DNA from: Phycisphaerae bacterium
GTDB lineage: Bacteria > Planctomycetota > Phycisphaerae > UBA1845 > PWPN01
Direction: 5' to 3'
Length of the DNA stretch: 64,000 bases
Assembly: GCA_018003015.1 (NCBI GenBank)
Contig: JAGNEZ010000013.1
Location: 1-64,000, forward strand
Shown: piece by piece, positions 62,970 through 64,000 of the stretch
How positions within the stretch are numbered: the stretch's first letter is position 1
Layout: every line of letters begins with the position of its first letter
Notes under the pieces: generated by a model
Database searches by the model: none
The model's input: only the letters and a program-made list of their open reading frames with translations
Told to the model about the DNA's origin: nothing
Program-made: the position numbers and the translations under genes

Positions 62970-63446
62970 TCAGTAGACCCCTGCGGTGATTTGTGCCCCT
63001 TCGAATTGGAAGAGGATAATGCTCCCGCACTCGAAGTCATCACCGAGCTGAAAGGTGTACTCGGGGCGGCCGGTGAAGACGGTGCCACCCACAAACCCGC
63101 CGGTCGTTGGGTCGAGAAGGGATTGACTAACTGGTTCGATCATAGTGGGGCAAGGATTGCAGAACTCCTCGCAGAGCTTCTGCTCCTTTGAGCAGGTGAT
63201 CGTCTGAGATACGCCGTCGACCAGATATTCGAACATGCTGTCGTATCCGGATTCGTTGATTACCCGGATGGTGACCGTCGCGGGGTCGAGTTGTGGCAGC
63301 GGGTTGCCAGCGGCAATGCCGTTGATGAACTCGTCGAACTCGGCATCGCCGTTACTGTAGCAGCCTGCCGCCATGGGCAGAGCCAAGGACAGGATCGCGG
63401 GAACGATTATCCGACGCACGAGCTTGTTCAACCGGGGTAGTACCAT
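62970..63446 (-). CDS. Small lipoprotein of the same family
   Basis: The 158-residue product starts at an ATG after AAGGTAAG. A signal peptide ends in the lipobox PMAAGC. The mature part has the strand VTIRVINESGYDSMFEYLV, a cysteine-rich loop (TCSKEQKLCEEFCNPCP) and the end FECGSIILFQFEGAQITAGVY, echoing the end of the lipoprotein at 60639-61142. It is on the opposite strand to the other three and 165 bp downstream of the hydrogenase/complex I subunit gene. Confidence 0.8.
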   Translation of the reverse strand: MVLPRLNKLVRRIIVPAILSLALPMAAGCYSNGDAEFDEFINGIAAGNPLPQLDPATVTIRVINESGYDSMFEYLVDGVSQTITCSKEQKLCEEFCNPCPTMIEPVSQSLLDPTTGGFVGGTVFTGRPEYTFQLGDDFECGSIILFQFEGAQITAGVY

Positions 63447-63610
63447 GGTTTCGAGCTTACCTTTCCAACAGGACCCTTCGCGCCGATCCTCCGTAAGTCT
63501 CGGACGCGATGATTCTAACGGGACCGGATGTCCAGGGCAACGGGTCCGGCGGCAGGCCCTTCCGGGGGGGGGCAGATTGGCCAACGAGGCCGTTCGTTTC
63601 GCCTGCCGGG

Positions 63611-64000
63611 TCATCCCTCCCGCTGACCCAGGAAGCGAAGCAGTCCATCCAGGATCGTCACTGGGTGGGGTGGGCAGCCGGGAATGAACAGGTCGATCGG
63701 AAGCAGCCCGGCAGCACCGTTAGAGCTCTCGGGTCGATCGACATAAGGCCCGCCGGAGATGGCACAAGCCCCTACGGCGATGACGAACTTGGGTGCCGGT
63801 GTTGCCTCGTACGTCTTGAGGAGAGCGGTTTTCATGTTCTCCGTGACCGGCCCGGTGATAACCAGCCCGTCGGCGTGCCGGGGCGAGGCCACGAATTGGA
63901 TGCCGAAGCGGCCCAGGTCGAAAACAACGGTAGTGAGCACGTTGAGATCGGCCTCACAAGCGTTGCATCCCCCTGCGCTCACCTGGCGGAGTCTGAGTGA
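63611..64000 (-). CDS. Hydrogenase/complex I-type small subunit (EchC/HycG/NuoB-like), 5' end outside window
   Basis: The frame runs to the window edge, so the true start is missing. The visible 129 codons have the iron-sulfur motif of group 4 [NiFe] hydrogenase and NuoB-like small subunits: AGGCNACEADLN (CxxC type), DGLVITGPVT, VGACAISGG and IPGCPPHP. The CxxC spacing favours a hydrogenase-type or membrane-bound oxidoreductase subunit over classical NuoB. It ends with IPGCPPHP..ILDGLLRFLG, the normal C-terminus. Other subunits should lie beyond the window. Confidence 0.88.
   Translation of the reverse strand, partial: SLRLRQVSAGGCNACEADLNVLTTVVFDLGRFGIQFVASPRHADGLVITGPVTENMKTALLKTYEATPAPKFVIAVGACAISGGPYVDRPESSNGAAGLLPIDLFIPGCPPHPVTILDGLLRFLGQREG

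Overview
The window looks like chromosomal DNA of a planctomycete, probably of the Phycisphaerae or a related uncultured lineage. It is GC-rich throughout. Several proteins carry lineage signatures: a membrane protein and a pseudogene end in the planctomycetal zinc ribbon (CPxCGY..GL.E.RCPECG); three secreted proteins carry EF-hand/dockerin-like modules of the D.DGDVD..DF type; there is a TIGR04137-type small basic protein, an HzsA-related dihaem protein, a short TIGR02999-type ECF sigma factor and many small lipoproteins. All family names come from motif recognition, with no database search.

Layout. 1-5.8 kb: a secreted beta-propeller protein, a LacI-type regulator, an ElbB-like protein and prfB with an intact +1 frameshift site. 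5.9-12.2 kb: a DinB-fold protein followed by ubiD, menG/ubiE, a membrane/TPR protein and ubiX, most easily read as a menaquinone-type quinone module; a zinc-ribbon membrane gene lies on the opposite strand. A tRNA-Phe(GAA) with a good promoter follows at 12.6 kb. 13-19 kb: a barrel glycosidase-like protein, an exported beta-domain protein and a coupled GT2/GT39 pair. 19-33 kb: a carbohydrate and oxidoreductase region with a PqaA-like hydrolase, Tat-exported aldo-keto reductase, SDR, GH27 alpha-galactosidase, a DUF1080-VOC fusion, a GH10 xylanase, a LamG/HzsA-related dihaem protein and a Gly-rich dockerin-like protein. 33-39.5 kb: a Cys/Met-metabolism PLP enzyme, then a KASIII-like synthase, an ECF sigma factor and a membrane Ser/Thr kinase on the minus strand; the sigma and kinase genes overlap by ATGA.

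40-51 kb is the most striking accessory locus: a 3113-residue RHS/YD-repeat protein with thrombospondin-3-like and dockerin-like calcium motifs near its N-terminus and a WHH-type HNH nuclease at its C-terminus, followed in GTGA overlap by a SUKH (SMI1/KNR4) immunity gene. This is a polymorphic toxin-immunity pair. Just beyond it, on the minus strand, a TATAAT box, about 170 nt of strongly structured sequence and a textbook intrinsic terminator predict a small RNA that I could not assign to a known family.

51.6-64 kb returns to housekeeping functions: an RluD-like pseudouridine synthase, an aminotransferase, the small basic protein, an anchored SPOR-like protein, bifunctional PutA, a zinc-ribbon pseudogene, RsfS and a REC-XRE regulator. 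Four short lipoproteins follow, at least three of which look related, and the window ends inside a hydrogenase/complex I small subunit gene.

Limits. Starts were chosen from ribosome binding sites, signal peptides and overlaps. Promoter calls come from matching by eye. Functions are at family level unless catalytic residues are named.
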